Origin: Phaeosaccion multiseriatum
Taxonomy: Eukaryota > Ochrophyta, other classes
Direction: 5' to 3'
Length of the DNA stretch: 64,000 nucleotides
Assembly (NCBI GenBank): GCA_965112735.1
Contig: OZ218951.1
Location: 5,580,001-5,644,000 of the forward strand
Below, one piece after another: positions 1 through 10,229 of this stretch. The position numbers were made by a program, and so were the translations under genes. The notes beneath the pieces were generated by a model. That model was not told the DNA's origin. It saw only the letters and a program-made list of their open reading frames with translations, and did not search any database. Position 1 is the first letter of the stretch, and every line of letters begins with the position of its first letter.

Positions 1-3000
1 CGGTATGTACCTCCAGCGCGTCGCCAATGCTTGGAAGGTGTGGTCCAGCGCACGCGACGCGCATCGCCAGCAGGAGGCACACGAAGAGGAGGTGGGTAAG
101 GTGTTTGAGTTTCAGTTTGACGTGTTGAGGTGCGTTTGTGTGTGCGGTTTGGAAAGAAGGCTAGAAAGGAAGACTGTTCGGGTTTTAGTTTGTTTGCCCG
201 CTTCTGCACGTCTCCAATAACGACATCATAACGAACGATACCCCTATCAGATGGAGGCGATGCACTACATGCATACATATGTACATACATAACAACCTGG
301 ATATCATCGGAATGTCTCATATCTTCCGTAGCCCAGCAACAAACACTGTCGGTACTTCAACAACGTGCACACCTCCCCTCTCGTTCTGTCTTTGGTCAGG
401 TGCGGTGTGTGGTGATGCTCCAGAGGGCATTCCGAGGGCATGCGGCGCGCAACTATCGCCAGCAGCTGGCCAGTGTGGTGAAACACAAGCGTCGCCAGGA
501 TGCAGCCACGCTTATCACCAAGGTGGTACGGGGCCGTGTGACGCGGTCGAGGCTCCATCTGCTGAGGAGGAGCATGGCGGAGGAGGAGGCAGGGGAGACG
601 TTGTCGAGGGTGGCGAGGGGGTGGAAGGGGAGGAGGAGGGCGAGGGAGGCGAGGGAGAACAGGGCAAGGCTCTTCGTGGCCACGAGTATGCAGACAGTCT
701 TTCGGGTCCGCAAGGCCATGGCCCTTGTCAGGTGAGGGCTGGGTGAGGGGGGGAAGGGAGTGAGGAGGAGGGAGGGAGGGAAGAAGGGAAGGAAGGAGGG
801 AGGGAGGGAGGGAGAGGGGGAGAGGAGGGGGGGGGAGAGGGTGGGAGGGAGGGAGTAAGGAAGTGAGTGAGGGATTGAGTGAGGGAATAAGGGAGGGATG
901 GAGTGAGAAAGTGAGTAAGTGAACCCAACCCAACACACCCCAACCCATTCCAATCCCCGCTGTCCGTAGAATCGCCCGTCAAGCCAAGAGAGAGTCAGTG
1001 GCGGCCACCACGATTCAGTGCATGGCGCGCTCCCGCAGTGCCAGAGACAAGGTCAGGGCCATTCTCCGCCGTCGGAGGGAGGACCGTAGCGCAGTTCGGT
1101 TACAGACTTTATCGCGGGTGTGGCTGGCCAAGCGACGGATACATCGAGTCAGGGAGGAGGCGGCGACGTCGTTGGGGGTCAGGACCGAGGCGGCGACGAA
1201 CATTCAGAGAGTGTTCCGCGGGCACCACTCGAGGGTGATCAACTCCATGAGTCTGAGGGTGGGGAGGGCGGTCAAGCAGCGGCAAGACGCCGCGGTCGTG
1301 GTGATGCAGCAGCTGGTGCGGCGACATCAGGCCAAGAAGAAGGTTGCCAAGTTGGGAAGACAGCGATGTCTACAGCGTATGGCCAATGCGCGTTTGTGGA
1401 AGGAAACGTGGAGCGAGGACGCAAATGCCTGGTTCTACCACAACGCTTCCACCGGAGAGGCGCTTTGGAGGCCACCTAAGACGGGCTACACCAAGGGGGA
1501 CGGTACCGAGAAACTCGTGTTGGAGACAGGGGAGGTGGTGGATGATCCGGAGGTGAACATGACGGACGAGGACAGGCTTGAACAGGTAAGGTGTAGGTGA
1601 AGGGGGAGGGGGGAAGGGGAAGGGTAGGGCAAGGGTTTACTTGTGGAAGCGTCGCTCTCTCTCTCTTTCTCTCTTTCGTTCACTCTCTCTCTCCTCCTGC
1701 TTTGATTTCCTCCACCCAGGCTAGTACAGACTGGGCGCTTCTGCTCTTCTCTCTCTGGCTAACTCTCCCTCTCCCCGCTCGCTCCTTTGACTCCCTCTCT
1801 CTCATACGACCCCTCCCCTCACCCCCCCCCTCTCCTCCCGTCCCCCAGGTCAACAAGCTCAAATGCGTCGAATGCGAAGACCGCCGCGCCTCCCGCCTGT
1901 GCGAGCAGTGCGGCGACAAGCTCTGCACAAGCTGCTTCAACGCCACCCACGCCACCGGCCGGAGGGCTCAGCACACTTGGTCCCGCATCGGCCCCATGGA
2001 GTGCGCCGAATGCGAAACCGAAGTTGCCCTTCGCTGGTGCACCGCCTGTGACGATCCTCTGTGTAGTGCCTGTTGGACACTCATCCACTCACACGGCAAG
2101 AGAGCCCACCACACGTACTGTGCGGTGAGTCCCGAGGGCAAGGTCGGGGCGAGGGCAATCAAACCCGACGGGAGCGACGCGGGGCCGGCTGGCGTTACGC
2201 CGGGCATGCAAGTCGAGACGGAGACGGTGGTTTCCGCGTCGGAATCCGCGGTGGCTGCTGGGGATCCGGCGGCGGGCGCTGGTGCCTCGTCCAGTCAGGT
2301 GAGAGGCCGTGTAAGTACCAACGCAAGGAGAGTGAGGAGAGCATCCTTGAAGTGTGGCAAAGCTTGCTGGACTGGCTGGTCGGTTGCTTGCTTGCTTGCT
2401 GGCTGGCTGGCTTGCTTGCTTGCCTTAGGTCCCCTCCTCCGCTCCCTCCTCCCTCGTGTTCGACCCTCTCTCCTGTCCTGATGCCGCCCTTTGCTCCGTT
2501 CCGTTTCCCCACCCCCCTCCCTCCCTTCCCCCCACCTCCCTCCCTCCCTCCCTCCCTCCCTCCCTCCGCTTCCCTTCCCATCCCCCCCCCCGCCCCCATG
2601 CCACCCTGTGTGCCTTCCCTGCCATCCACTGCGTCCACTGCCATCCACTGCCATCTCACAGAGCGACTCATACGTCATGCCCTCCTCGAGCGAGTACGAC
2701 GGAGCTGAGGGCTACGGACACGACACGCAGCAGCAAGGGGGGCATGCAGGTGCGGTACACTTGTACACACACATGCACCTGCGCACCTACCCACCCTGCT
2801 CCATCCCATCCTGTCCTCAGCTAACACACACACTCTCTCTCCCGCCGCTCCCTTGTGGGTATGCTTCCACCGCTTGCCCTCCCATACTCCTCCTTTATCC
2901 TTCCTTCCACAGCTGATGCCTACGCGTCGGATGCCTACGCGTCACCAGACCCGACCGACGCCCTGGTGGTGCAGGCAAGCTCCTCCTCCTCCGTGTGGTC

Positions 3001-3349
3001 GACTCACTACGACGACGCTGGAAACCCTTACTACTACAACGAGGCCACCGGAGAGAGCACCTACGACCCTCCCCCAGCTGACGAATACGCTGACTTTGCT
3101 GCCAGAGGCGTTGGTGCTACGGGGAGCGGCAGCGGCGACGCGTCGTACGACTACACTTACGACCAGCAACAGGCGTATGGGCAGCAGCAGTACCAGGGCG
3201 GGGGCGACTCCTCCGTGCTCTCAGCTGGCGACGCTGGTACGGTGACCACGGGTGGCAGCGACTGGCAGCAGTACGCGGACGACAACGGCTACCCCTATTG
3301 GTACAACGCCGCTACCGGGGAGAGCACGTACGACCAACCCGTGGAGTAG
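1..3349 (+). CDS. IQ-motif / WW-domain / B-box zinc-finger protein (5' end missing)
   Basis: Six exons are visible: 1-91, 400-731, 970-1585, 1849-2298, 2662-2749 or 2749 (phase-1 end) and 2913-3349; phases agree at every GT-AG junction and the stop is at 3347-3349. Exons 2-3 carry several IQ-like motifs (LQRAFRGHAAR, IQRVFRGHHSR), which in known families bind calmodulin-type light chains. The end of exon 3 has a WW-like unit (WKETWSEDANAWFYHN, then WRPP). Exon 4 has two B-box-type zinc fingers (CVECEDRRASRLCEQC and CAECETEVALRWCTAC with downstream Cys/His). The last exon has two clear WW domains (WSTHYDDAGNPYYYN and WQQYADDNGYPYWYN, each followed by GEST-Y), which bind proline-rich ligands. 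This suggests a cytoplasmic scaffold linking a calcium-sensing neck to Pro-rich partners; that role is inference. The N-terminus lies outside the window, so a motor or other domain upstream cannot be excluded. Confidence 0.82.
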
Positions 3350-4395
3350 ATTGTGATAAGTAATGATACGTAGTGAGGCAGTGAAGTAGGGAGGCAGGGA
3401 ATGAGCGGATAGATGGATGGGTGGATGGGTGGGTGCGTGGGTGGGTGGGTGGATGGATGGGTGCATGAGTGAGAGAGAGGAGAAGGGGCGAAGGTGGCGT
3501 TGGGGCATCTTCGTTGGGGTAAGGTGATAGAGCTGGAGGGAAACAAGGCTTCTGCTTCTCGAGGGTTGAAACGGGAAGGTCAGTCAGTCGAGCTTCACCA
3601 TGCGCGGAGACTAAACAGGGCAAGCGAGAGTGCGAGGCCGCTGTTGCTCGCACTGTGATGCTCTCGTTGAAGCGAAAGCAGAGATCGAATATTGACGGTA
3701 AAGGAACAAGCTTGTTGGCTATCAGCTATGTTATGCCTGCCTGCTTGCGTCCCTCCGCCTGCCTTGCCGCTCCGCCGGCCCTCCTCGGCTCTTTCCCACT
3801 CTGCCCTGCTCCTGACAAGACCTGCAGAGAGCCCCTCAACAGTCCTCCTCTGCCCCAGGTCGCGCCCTTCTCCCGCTTTAGCGACTCTTTTGATAGGTCT
3901 TCCCCTCTACTGAGTTGATAGTCTGCTTGTTCGTCGGAGCGGTTCGCTGGCAGAGCAGCAAATGGGCTGCACCAGCGACGGCGACATGACTTGAGTTCGC
4001 TTTCCTGAGGGAATCATGCTCTCGCAACGTGCACAAACATTCGCTACTCCCCCTCGGCCCATGCTCTGCTACTCACTGCACGCTGAGCCACATAGTGCCT
4101 TCTTTTCAAGCGGTGCCGCTTTGCTCTCTTTCCCCTCTCTTCGCTCTGGCCCACGCACACCCTTGCTTCGTCCTGACATGCGCGTTGATCTCCATACTAC
4201 CTGTCATCAGCCCTACCTCGTCCATGTGTTGTCCGATCCTACTTCGTATGTGCGAATGGGCCCTTCCTGTGACCGGCCTAATTGTGGAATAGCTATTATC
4301 GCTGTAGCATCGTCGCGTTGCTCTCTCGTCAGCGCTGGGCGGAGCCCCTCCTCTGCTGTATCAGTGCCGCGACTCCCTCCTTAGCTCGTTGTCCC
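3350..4395. other. intergenic stretch
   Basis: This is the 3' flank of the IQ/WW gene followed by unique-looking sequence. A short GGAT/GGGT repeat lies around 3408-3470. No open frame here shows a recognisable domain, and I see no RNA gene. Confidence 0.5.
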
Positions 4396-4806
4396 TCAAA
4401 GCACTTCATCGATATTACTCTTGGCGACCTGGGAGGATCTCCAGGTAGACCAATGTTGCCTCGCGTTCTTCACCTTTGGCTTTTTCATATCGGATTTGCT
4501 GAAGCCAAAGTACCTTTCATAGAGTGGTTTCAGGTCGTGCGATGAGCAAATATGACCGTCCTTTTTCATCCTCTTCTCGATTAAGCTGTCTAGTGCATCC
4601 TTCAAACTCTTGCCCCGGATGGTAAGAGTGTTAAAAAGACCTATCTCGTCGGTGGTGAAGTAAGTTGTTGACATGAAGCTTGAATCGGTGTAATTCTCTA
4701 ATAGGGCTTGTTCATTGAAGGTCTGGAGGTCGTCCAGAAACACGGTCACCCTACTGTGCAAACAGTCGTTCAGCAAGTCGGACACGGATACTTTCGCCTC
4801 TGCCAT
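4396..4806 (-). CDS. hypothetical protein, 136 residues
   Basis: An intact ATG-to-stop frame on the minus strand. I do not recognise it. Codon use is more AT-rich than in the surrounding genes, and the composition is balanced rather than low-complexity (for example FLDDLQTFNEQALLENY), which argues against a chance frame. No signal peptide or membrane segment is evident. It lies next to a decayed LINE-like relic on the same strand (4856-5549), so it may be a transposon-derived or recently acquired fragment. It could also be a single exon of a larger gene. Function unknown. Confidence 0.35.
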   Translation of the reverse strand: MAEAKVSVSDLLNDCLHSRVTVFLDDLQTFNEQALLENYTDSSFMSTTYFTTDEIGLFNTLTIRGKSLKDALDSLIEKRMKKDGHICSSHDLKPLYERYFGFSKSDMKKPKVKNARQHWSTWRSSQVAKSNIDEVL

Positions 4807-4855
4807 CCGCTTGTTTGTAACAAGTGAAGAAACTTTCGAAGGCGTCCTCAGGGTG

Positions 4856-5549
4856 TCACAAACAGGACCGGAGAAGGGAAAAAGTTTCGCGGGAACACGG
4901 ATACACCCTTAAGTGCCATCTATGGTTGTCTAAAAGTAACGTCTCACCAGAAAAACTACTAGCCCCCAGCGGCGTTAATAGATCCGAGGTCGTATCCCTC
5001 CGACTCGTCAGTCCTCCCCATCGGAACAAAGGATACCAGCCAGGATTCTGTGTCGAATCGATCGGTCGTGTCGAGCCCGCTGGAGCGCCACGGCCAATCG
5101 CCGCCGAATGACGGCCGCAAACAGCTCTCGCATAAGCCATCATGTCCAGATGTTCGTGCCCCCCAGCCGTGTGGGTGGCGAGTGTTTTCATGAACGTCTG
5201 GGCAGAAGGACCAAATGCGCCTTGCTGTTCCATCCCAAAAGGGCGCCTTGCTGTTCCATCCCAAAAGGGACGAGATGGTACCTCGTGGGGCCATAGTGGA
5301 TGTCTCCACCCTGGCCCTCCATGCCTACCTGTGGCACACCATACTTGGTACGCTTGGTGGCTTCAGCCTTCTTGTGGCTGCCGCAAGTGCCTCCTTCGAG
5401 GCCTTGGCCCTATTGGTAATGTTGGTGGCATCAGTGAGCGTGATGTCGAAAAGGGAAATGGGGTCAGATGGCAGCTCGAACATTCGGCCCCTGACATGCT
5501 TCTGAGACAGGCCAGCCCAGAAGCAGGAAGCAGCCTTGGCCCTCATCAT
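4856..5549 (-). pseudogene. decayed LINE-like retroelement, C-terminal part
   Basis: The minus strand, read with frameshifts, carries LFDITLTDATNITNRAK and then an LVPFGMEQQGAFGPSAQTF segment followed by a leucine/alanine stretch. This order (an 'aspartate-isoleucine' core, a Lys-rich helix, then 'vPf-Et-G-hG-a-fl-la') is typical of the region C-terminal to the reverse transcriptase in non-LTR retroelements; that assignment rests on remembered family pattern. Two frames are needed (5325-5549, then 4856-5233), and a 24-25 bp tandem duplication near 5217-5267 marks further damage. The upstream part is interrupted by the inverted-repeat element at 5484-5653. No intact product is possible. Confidence 0.5.
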
Positions 5550-5653
5550 TGCCGTATTACATGGCTTTCCCCCAGAACCTGGAACCTACCTGGCCGGCTG
5601 GCGCCGGCCAGAAGCAGGAAGCAGGGTCGCCTCAGAAGCATGCCAGGGGCCGA
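5484..5653. mobile_element. 170-bp inverted-repeat transposon (MITE-like), copy 1
   Basis: The left end reads TCGGCCCCTGACATGCTTCT and the right end, reverse-complemented, reads TCGGCCCCTGGCATGCTTCT. The ends match at 22 of 23 positions. Perfect 6-bp direct repeats GAACAT flank it (5478-5483 and 5654-5659), as expected for a target-site duplication. There is no coding capacity, so this is a non-autonomous element. The same end sequence recurs at 26066. The superfamily cannot be fixed from the ends alone. Confidence 0.78.
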
Positions 5654-5673
5654 GAACATCCTAGGGGGAGTCA

Positions 5674-6088
5674 TCGGCCCCAGGCACGCCTAGCGGTTTT
5701 GCTCTAGGCCGCTAGGCCGCTCTAGGCCGCTCACTTTTCAGTCCTAGGCGGCCTATATAGCCCGCCCCTAGGCAGCCTCCCAGTGACCGTGGGCGCGTGC
5801 GTGGTGCCGCCCAGCCAGTGGGTAGCAGCACACCTGTAGGTCTGCACTCCTCGTAGGGCCAGCGAGGCGGAAGAGACAACACGAACCAAGTCTACTCCTC
5901 ACCTCCAATCCCATGCAATGAAACTGACTACTCTTTGCACTCTGGGCACTCCCACCGTCTGCCTAGTTGGCTGGCGTCTGCCCTGCCTAACTAGGCGCAG
6001 CATATAAATAGGCCGAGGGTCTACGGCCCTCGCTAGGCCGGGCAATTTTCCCAAATAGGCCTAGGCCGCTAGGCGTGCATGAGGCCGA
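5674..6088. mobile_element. 415-bp inverted-repeat transposon (MITE-like), copy 2
   Basis: The left end TCGGCCCCAGGCACGCCTAG and the right end (reverse complement) TCGGCCTCATGCACGCCTAG match at 21 of 23 terminal positions. Direct repeats GAGTCA flank it at 5668-5673 and 6089-6094. The interior is rich in CTAGGCCG-type palindromes and holds two TATAWA-like sites (near 5754 and 6002). It shares the terminal TCGGCC and the 6-bp duplication with copy 1, only 20 bp away, so both probably used the same transposase. Non-autonomous. Confidence 0.75.
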
Positions 6089-6331
6089 GAGTCACGCTTT
6101 CCTTCTCCGGTGTTGACAAAACTGTGGATGGATAAAGGATCAGGGGTTGAAGCCATTCACATCTGCTTCCTGTCATAATAGAGAAAACTTCATATTACAC
6201 GAGTCCACTTCAACAAATACTTACTGCAGCCCTTCGGGGCGCATCCCCCTCTGCAACGGCCCTCGTTGCTGCTGACTGCGCCCCTCCTTCTGCCAGCAGG
6301 CGTGATCGCGCACCCGCATCACGCCCAGCCA

Positions 6332-7318
6332 TCACACTGAGAGAGTCAACAAAGTAGAGGGCTTGTTCGCGACCGCAAGGCGATGAGCCACTTCACGCCA
6401 GCCGTGCTCCCGAGCCAGCTGCAGGGCCTTGGCAACGGACGCCCCTGCCCTAAGCAGCTCCTGCATGGCCCCCTCTTGATCGTTGTATGCTGCCAAGAGT
6501 AGCGGGGTCACCGGTGGACTGCCCATTTCCCTGTTCACCTTCGCCCCCGCAGGAATGAGAACACGGATCACCAGGTCTTGGCCCTGCTGAGCCGCAATAT
6601 GAAGAGGAGAAGCTCCATCGGAAGTCAACATGTCGGCTTCGGCCCCTTTCGAGAGCAATCCCTCCACCAGAAGAGAGTGCCCTTGTTGAGAAGCCAGATG
6701 AAGGGGCGAAGCGCCTCTGCTGCCTCCGCGGACATTTACGCATGCGCCAGCCCGAAGCAAAGCTTCCGCTACCGAGCCATGCCCCTTCAAGGCGGCCGCG
6801 TGCAGTGCAGTCCACCCTCTTCCGTCGCGGCGCTCGATATCAGCTCCGGATGAGAGAAACTGTCGAGCGATTGTAAGTGCCCCTTGCTTCTTACACGCAT
6901 TGTGCAGAGACGTCTGTCCTTTCTCAGCGCTTGCTGCATTCACTACCGCTCCTGCAGTGAGAAGTTGCTGCACGACTTCCTCCAACCCGTAAAGGCTGGC
7001 GATGGCAAGGGGAGTGACACCATTGAACTCCTCAGGGGTGCTCGGACAAGCACCTTCCTGGAGCAGTATACCAACGACGTCACCTCGGTTGTAGCTCGCT
7101 GCGACGCACATTGGAGTGAGTCCGTCTTCACGGATGCTCTTCTCGAGGCACGCCCTCTTCCCTCCTTGCTGGGTGACGAACGCCCTAACAGCGGCTCTGA
7201 CCTTGCTGAGATTCCGCTCGTTCTCGATCGCGTAGCTGAGGTGCTGCGCCTGTTGGGAGCGAGCAGCAGGGAGAGACGAAGATGTCGTCAGGGCAAGACA
7301 ACAAACAAGTAAAGGCAC
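6332..7318 (-). CDS. ankyrin-repeat protein, copy A
   Basis: A 328-residue frame with about seven ankyrin repeats, seen as repeated TPL/SPLH-AA-GH--VV--LL-AGA-V units (for example TALHAAALKGHGSVAEALLRAG's family pattern) from about residue 66 to 310. Ankyrin arrays are protein-binding scaffolds; the partner is unknown. The first 23 residues look like a signal peptide, but a phase-0 splice acceptor (AACAG before 7249) occurs exactly where the other two paralogues have one, so the true first exon may lie upstream and the leader may be intronic. Relative to the paralogue at 27 kb, the conserved tail beginning DSL-V-V continues past the stop in another frame, so this copy is probably C-terminally truncated by a frameshift. 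It belongs to the family at 8145-9674 and 26997-28235. Confidence 0.68.
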   Translation of the reverse strand: MPLLVCCLALTTSSSLPAARSQQAQHLSYAIENERNLSKVRAAVRAFVTQQGGKRACLEKSIREDGLTPMCVAASYNRGDVVGILLQEGACPSTPEEFNGVTPLAIASLYGLEEVVQQLLTAGAVVNAASAEKGQTSLHNACKKQGALTIARQFLSSGADIERRDGRGWTALHAAALKGHGSVAEALLRAGACVNVRGGSRGASPLHLASQQGHSLLVEGLLSKGAEADMLTSDGASPLHIAAQQGQDLVIRVLIPAGAKVNREMGSPPVTPLLLAAYNDQEGAMQELLRAGASVAKALQLAREHGWREVAHRLAVANKPSTLLTLSV

Positions 7319-7540
7319 GCAACAGAATCATTCTGTTGTTGCGGAGGCAGGGACATTGGCTGATGTTCCCCGTACCTCTCGGCTCACGGCTGCGCTCTCC
7401 ATGACTGGCTCCTCCGCTCGCTCCTGTCCGTTGTCCAGTAATGAGTAATGAGACTCTCTCTGAGCTACAGGAAGGGTCGCACAGAAAAAGAAAGGGGAAG
7501 GGAGGAAATGATAGAACCGAAAAGAGGAGGAACCACACAA

Positions 7541-7882
7541 ATGTCTCCCGGGGGGGAGCTCGGTACCTCATAAGGCAACAAGGCGCAAAGGGTGCTTTTG
7601 TGAATAAGTCACAAGTTGATAGACAAAGGCCTGGGTTATAGCAACCCGCAGAGCGCTCATGGCAGCCCGGCGTTTGCGGTGGGCAAACCCGGCAAGCCAG
7701 GCAAGTACCGTATCGTCTGCGACTTTCGAGAAGTCAATGAAAAGGTACAGAAGGTCGATTTTGGGATGATGAACATTGATGACGCTGTGGCTTCCATGTT
7801 GGGTTGCCTATGGTTCATCGAGATAGATGGGGTTGACATGTATTGGCAATTCCCACTAGGCAAGCTTTGCATCAGCGAGTAG
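7541..7882 (+). pseudogene. Ty3/gypsy-like reverse transcriptase fragment
   Basis: The frame from about 7616 reads SAHGSPAFAVGKPGK, YRIVCDFREVNEKV, then NIDDAVASMLGCLWF and DMYWQFPL. This follows the order of the first palm/finger motifs of LTR-retrotransposon reverse transcriptases (SPWGSP.., W/YR-CVDYR-LN, 'lfskiDl--gYhQipl'). The Asp-rich DIxS-FHQ core is altered (EIDGVDMYWQ), the YxDD catalytic region is missing, and the upstream part is in another frame (near 7600). It is a dead fragment; I see no long terminal repeats around it. Confidence 0.62.
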
Positions 7883-8144
7883 TAGAGATACCTTTATCAA
7901 TACGGACACTGACGCCCCACCATAGGCGCAGCATATACTTGGTCCAAACCCCTTAACGTCTCTACCGGGGGGGGGAAGGCCCAAGATGCGCCAACTGTGA
8001 GGAATGAGTGCTATTGCCTATAAGGAAAAAGCGAGCAAACAGGCCACCCGCTCTGCTTCACAACGAAAGGGCTCAGAGAAGGAGCGACAATTTTATAGTA
8101 TTCATCCCACAACACTCATCGGTGCTTGAGGACTTGCCCTCTCT

Positions 8145-8569
8145 TCAAGGTGTACTTGCTTCGGCTTCTCCGTTGTGCAAGCTTGCGCAAACGGCTCCAG
8201 CGCTTCGTGGAGAGTTCTCAATGACCCCCCCTGCTGCTGGCTGCGCCTCCTCCTCATCCTCCTCCCAGCAGACGCCATCGCACGCCTGCGTCACACCCAC
8301 GACCCGCAGAGAATCAGACATAGGCGGCCAAAGGTAGCGGAATCCAGCCTTCAAAGGTAGCGGAATCCAGCCTTTCTCATCGCGGCTTTCGACATCCGCA
8401 CCAGCAGTGAGAAGCTGTCGGACGATGGCGATGTAGCCCCGACCACAAGCACTGCGTCCTTCCCTGCGCTCGACTTGCTGTCTTGAGTGCAGCTCCTGTC
8501 ATGAGTAGCTGCTGAACGATATCCCAACAACGTCGCTTCGGTTGTTACATGCCGCCAGGTACGTTTCAC
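8145..8569 (-). pseudogene. ankyrin-family pseudogene (repeat relic plus C-terminal tail)
   Basis: Minus-strand sequence between copy B and the RT relic contains degraded ankyrin units (8351-8569) broken by stops and frameshifts. A tail follows at 8145-8354 reading SDSLRVVGV and EEDEEEAQPAAGG, matching the tail of the 27-kb paralogue (SLRVVDVMM... EEEVHSQQQGGA). A 20-bp sequence near 8333-8373 is duplicated in tandem. It is best explained as a decayed tandem copy of the neighbouring ankyrin gene. Confidence 0.6.
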
Positions 8570-8597
8570 TTGTCCTCACGCATCACGTCCACCACCC

Positions 8598-9674
8598 TCA
8601 GAGAGGGATGGTGGCTGTTTTCGCGGCGACAAGGCCGTCGACAGCTGCGCGCATGCCCAGCTCTCGAGCCAAAGCCGAGCCCTCGGCAAAGGACGCCCCT
8701 GCCCTAAGCAGTTCCTGCGTGGCCCCCTCATGATTGTGCTCCGCTGCCGCGAGCAGCGGGGTCCTTAATGGACTGCCTCCCTTCCTGTCCACCTCCGCCC
8801 CCGCAGCGAGGAGGGCACGGATCACCATTACATGGCCCTTCTGGGCTGCTATATGAAGAGGAGCAAGCCCATCAGACAGCAAAATGTCCACCTCGGCGCC
8901 TGCCGACAGCAGTTCCTCCACCACACGATGGTGCCCTTCTTGAGAGGCGAAATAGAGGGGCGAGCCGCCTGCGCTGTTGAAGAGCACGTCGGCGTGTGTG
9001 CCCGCAGCAAGCAGAGCTCTCACCACCATCGCTCGCCCACGAAAAGCAGCCATGTGCAGCGCAGTCCAGCCCTGTGCGTCGCTACAGTCAGTGTCGGCTC
9101 CGTAGGCAACAAGCATTCGAATGACGGCGATGTGACCCCGATCACACGCGGCCATTAGAGGCGTTCTCAGGGTCCGACGACTTGATGTATTCACTGACGC
9201 CCCTGCAGAGAGAAGTTGCTGGACGATATCCTGCCTCCCTTCAAAGCAGGCAATTGACAGGGGAGTGTAGCCATCAGGCTCTGAAGGGGTGCTGGGCGAC
9301 GCTCCCTCTTGGAGCAGCATACCGACGACGTCACGTCGGTTCAGCCCTGCCGCGAGGTACATGGGGGTGCGTCCGTCGTCATCGATGGCCTTCTCCAGGC
9401 ACGCCCTCCCATGGCCTTGCTGGGCAATGAGTACCCGCACCGCAGCTCGGGCGTTGCTGAGGTTTCGCCCGTTCCTGATGGCTTGATGGAGACGCTGGGC
9501 CTGGATCGAGAGCTGAGCGAGAGCAGAGCGAGAGTATATTTGGAAGAATGATGTCCCGCTGAGAGATGCAGAGGAGAAAAGCAAGAACGCAGAGTCGGCC
9601 AGAGGCTGCAAGAAAGTCGAAGCGCTAATAGAGGGGCCACAGGTCGGGCGAGCCATTTCCATGGGCAGGGACAA
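8598..9674 (-). CDS. ankyrin-repeat protein, copy B
   Basis: A 358-residue frame with about seven ankyrin repeats (residues about 90-345; units such as TPLMAACDRGHIAVIRMLV and SPLYFASQEGHHRVVEELL). The order of repeats matches copies A and C. The first 58 codons precede a candidate phase-0 acceptor (ATCCAG before 9500) at the same alignment position as in the paralogues, so either a 58-residue leader or an intron lies there. About 250 bp (8746-8995) is almost identical to 27493-27742 of copy C. The stop falls right where copy C continues with SLRVVDVM; here the same words are readable one frame over, so the C-terminus has been lost by a frameshift. The family function is protein binding; the specific role is unknown. 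Confidence 0.68.
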   Translation of the reverse strand: MSLPMEMARPTCGPSISASTFLQPLADSAFLLFSSASLSGTSFFQIYSRSALAQLSIQAQRLHQAIRNGRNLSNARAAVRVLIAQQGHGRACLEKAIDDDGRTPMYLAAGLNRRDVVGMLLQEGASPSTPSEPDGYTPLSIACFEGRQDIVQQLLSAGASVNTSSRRTLRTPLMAACDRGHIAVIRMLVAYGADTDCSDAQGWTALHMAAFRGRAMVVRALLAAGTHADVLFNSAGGSPLYFASQEGHHRVVEELLSAGAEVDILLSDGLAPLHIAAQKGHVMVIRALLAAGAEVDRKGGSPLRTPLLAAAEHNHEGATQELLRAGASFAEGSALARELGMRAAVDGLVAAKTATIPL

Positions 9675-10229
9675 GCGAGTGCTGAGCTAGCTGCTGGAGG
9701 GAGGTCGCCCGGAAGGACGGGACATGGCGAAAAGGCCTACTTACTGACCTCGCTGCGTCGGACTTGGCTCTCCAAGTTCAGAGAGTGGGGCCAGCTACCG
9801 AGAGCTGCCGCTCTGGCGAGGAGGAACCTGTCCATCCTGTCCAGTCTTATCCTTGGTTCAAGGGAGGAGGGAAGGAAGAAAGACTTGATCTCTAGGCAGG
9901 TTAGGTACCACACCTCTAGACACCAAAAAGGAGAAGAGAGCAGCACTTGGAGTGGTGCCGGTGCAGATGGGAGGTAGTGTGCAGGACGTTGCCGCTCCCT
10001 GAGGGGCCCGGGGCAGCAACGAGAGGAGAGAGAAACTTGGCGCTAATTTGGGTTGTTGTTGGGTGTAATCACCCCAATCACATTCACCTCTCCCTTCTTT
10101 CTCTCTCCCTCCTCACGTCAGCCAGGCGGTGATCACCGCAGGCACCTATCGCACTGGAGCCTTCCTCACGGTCGAGGCAGAGGCAAGAGATGGACCTCAG
10201 CACCATGGAACGGAGGGACAGAGTTGCCT
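9675..10229. other. intergenic stretch between ankyrin copy B and LINE relic
   Basis: No open frame with a recognisable domain. It holds the upstream flank of ankyrin copy B and a short pyrimidine-rich tract near 10088-10115. It may include more decayed retroelement sequence leading into the relic that begins near 10230. Confidence 0.4.
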
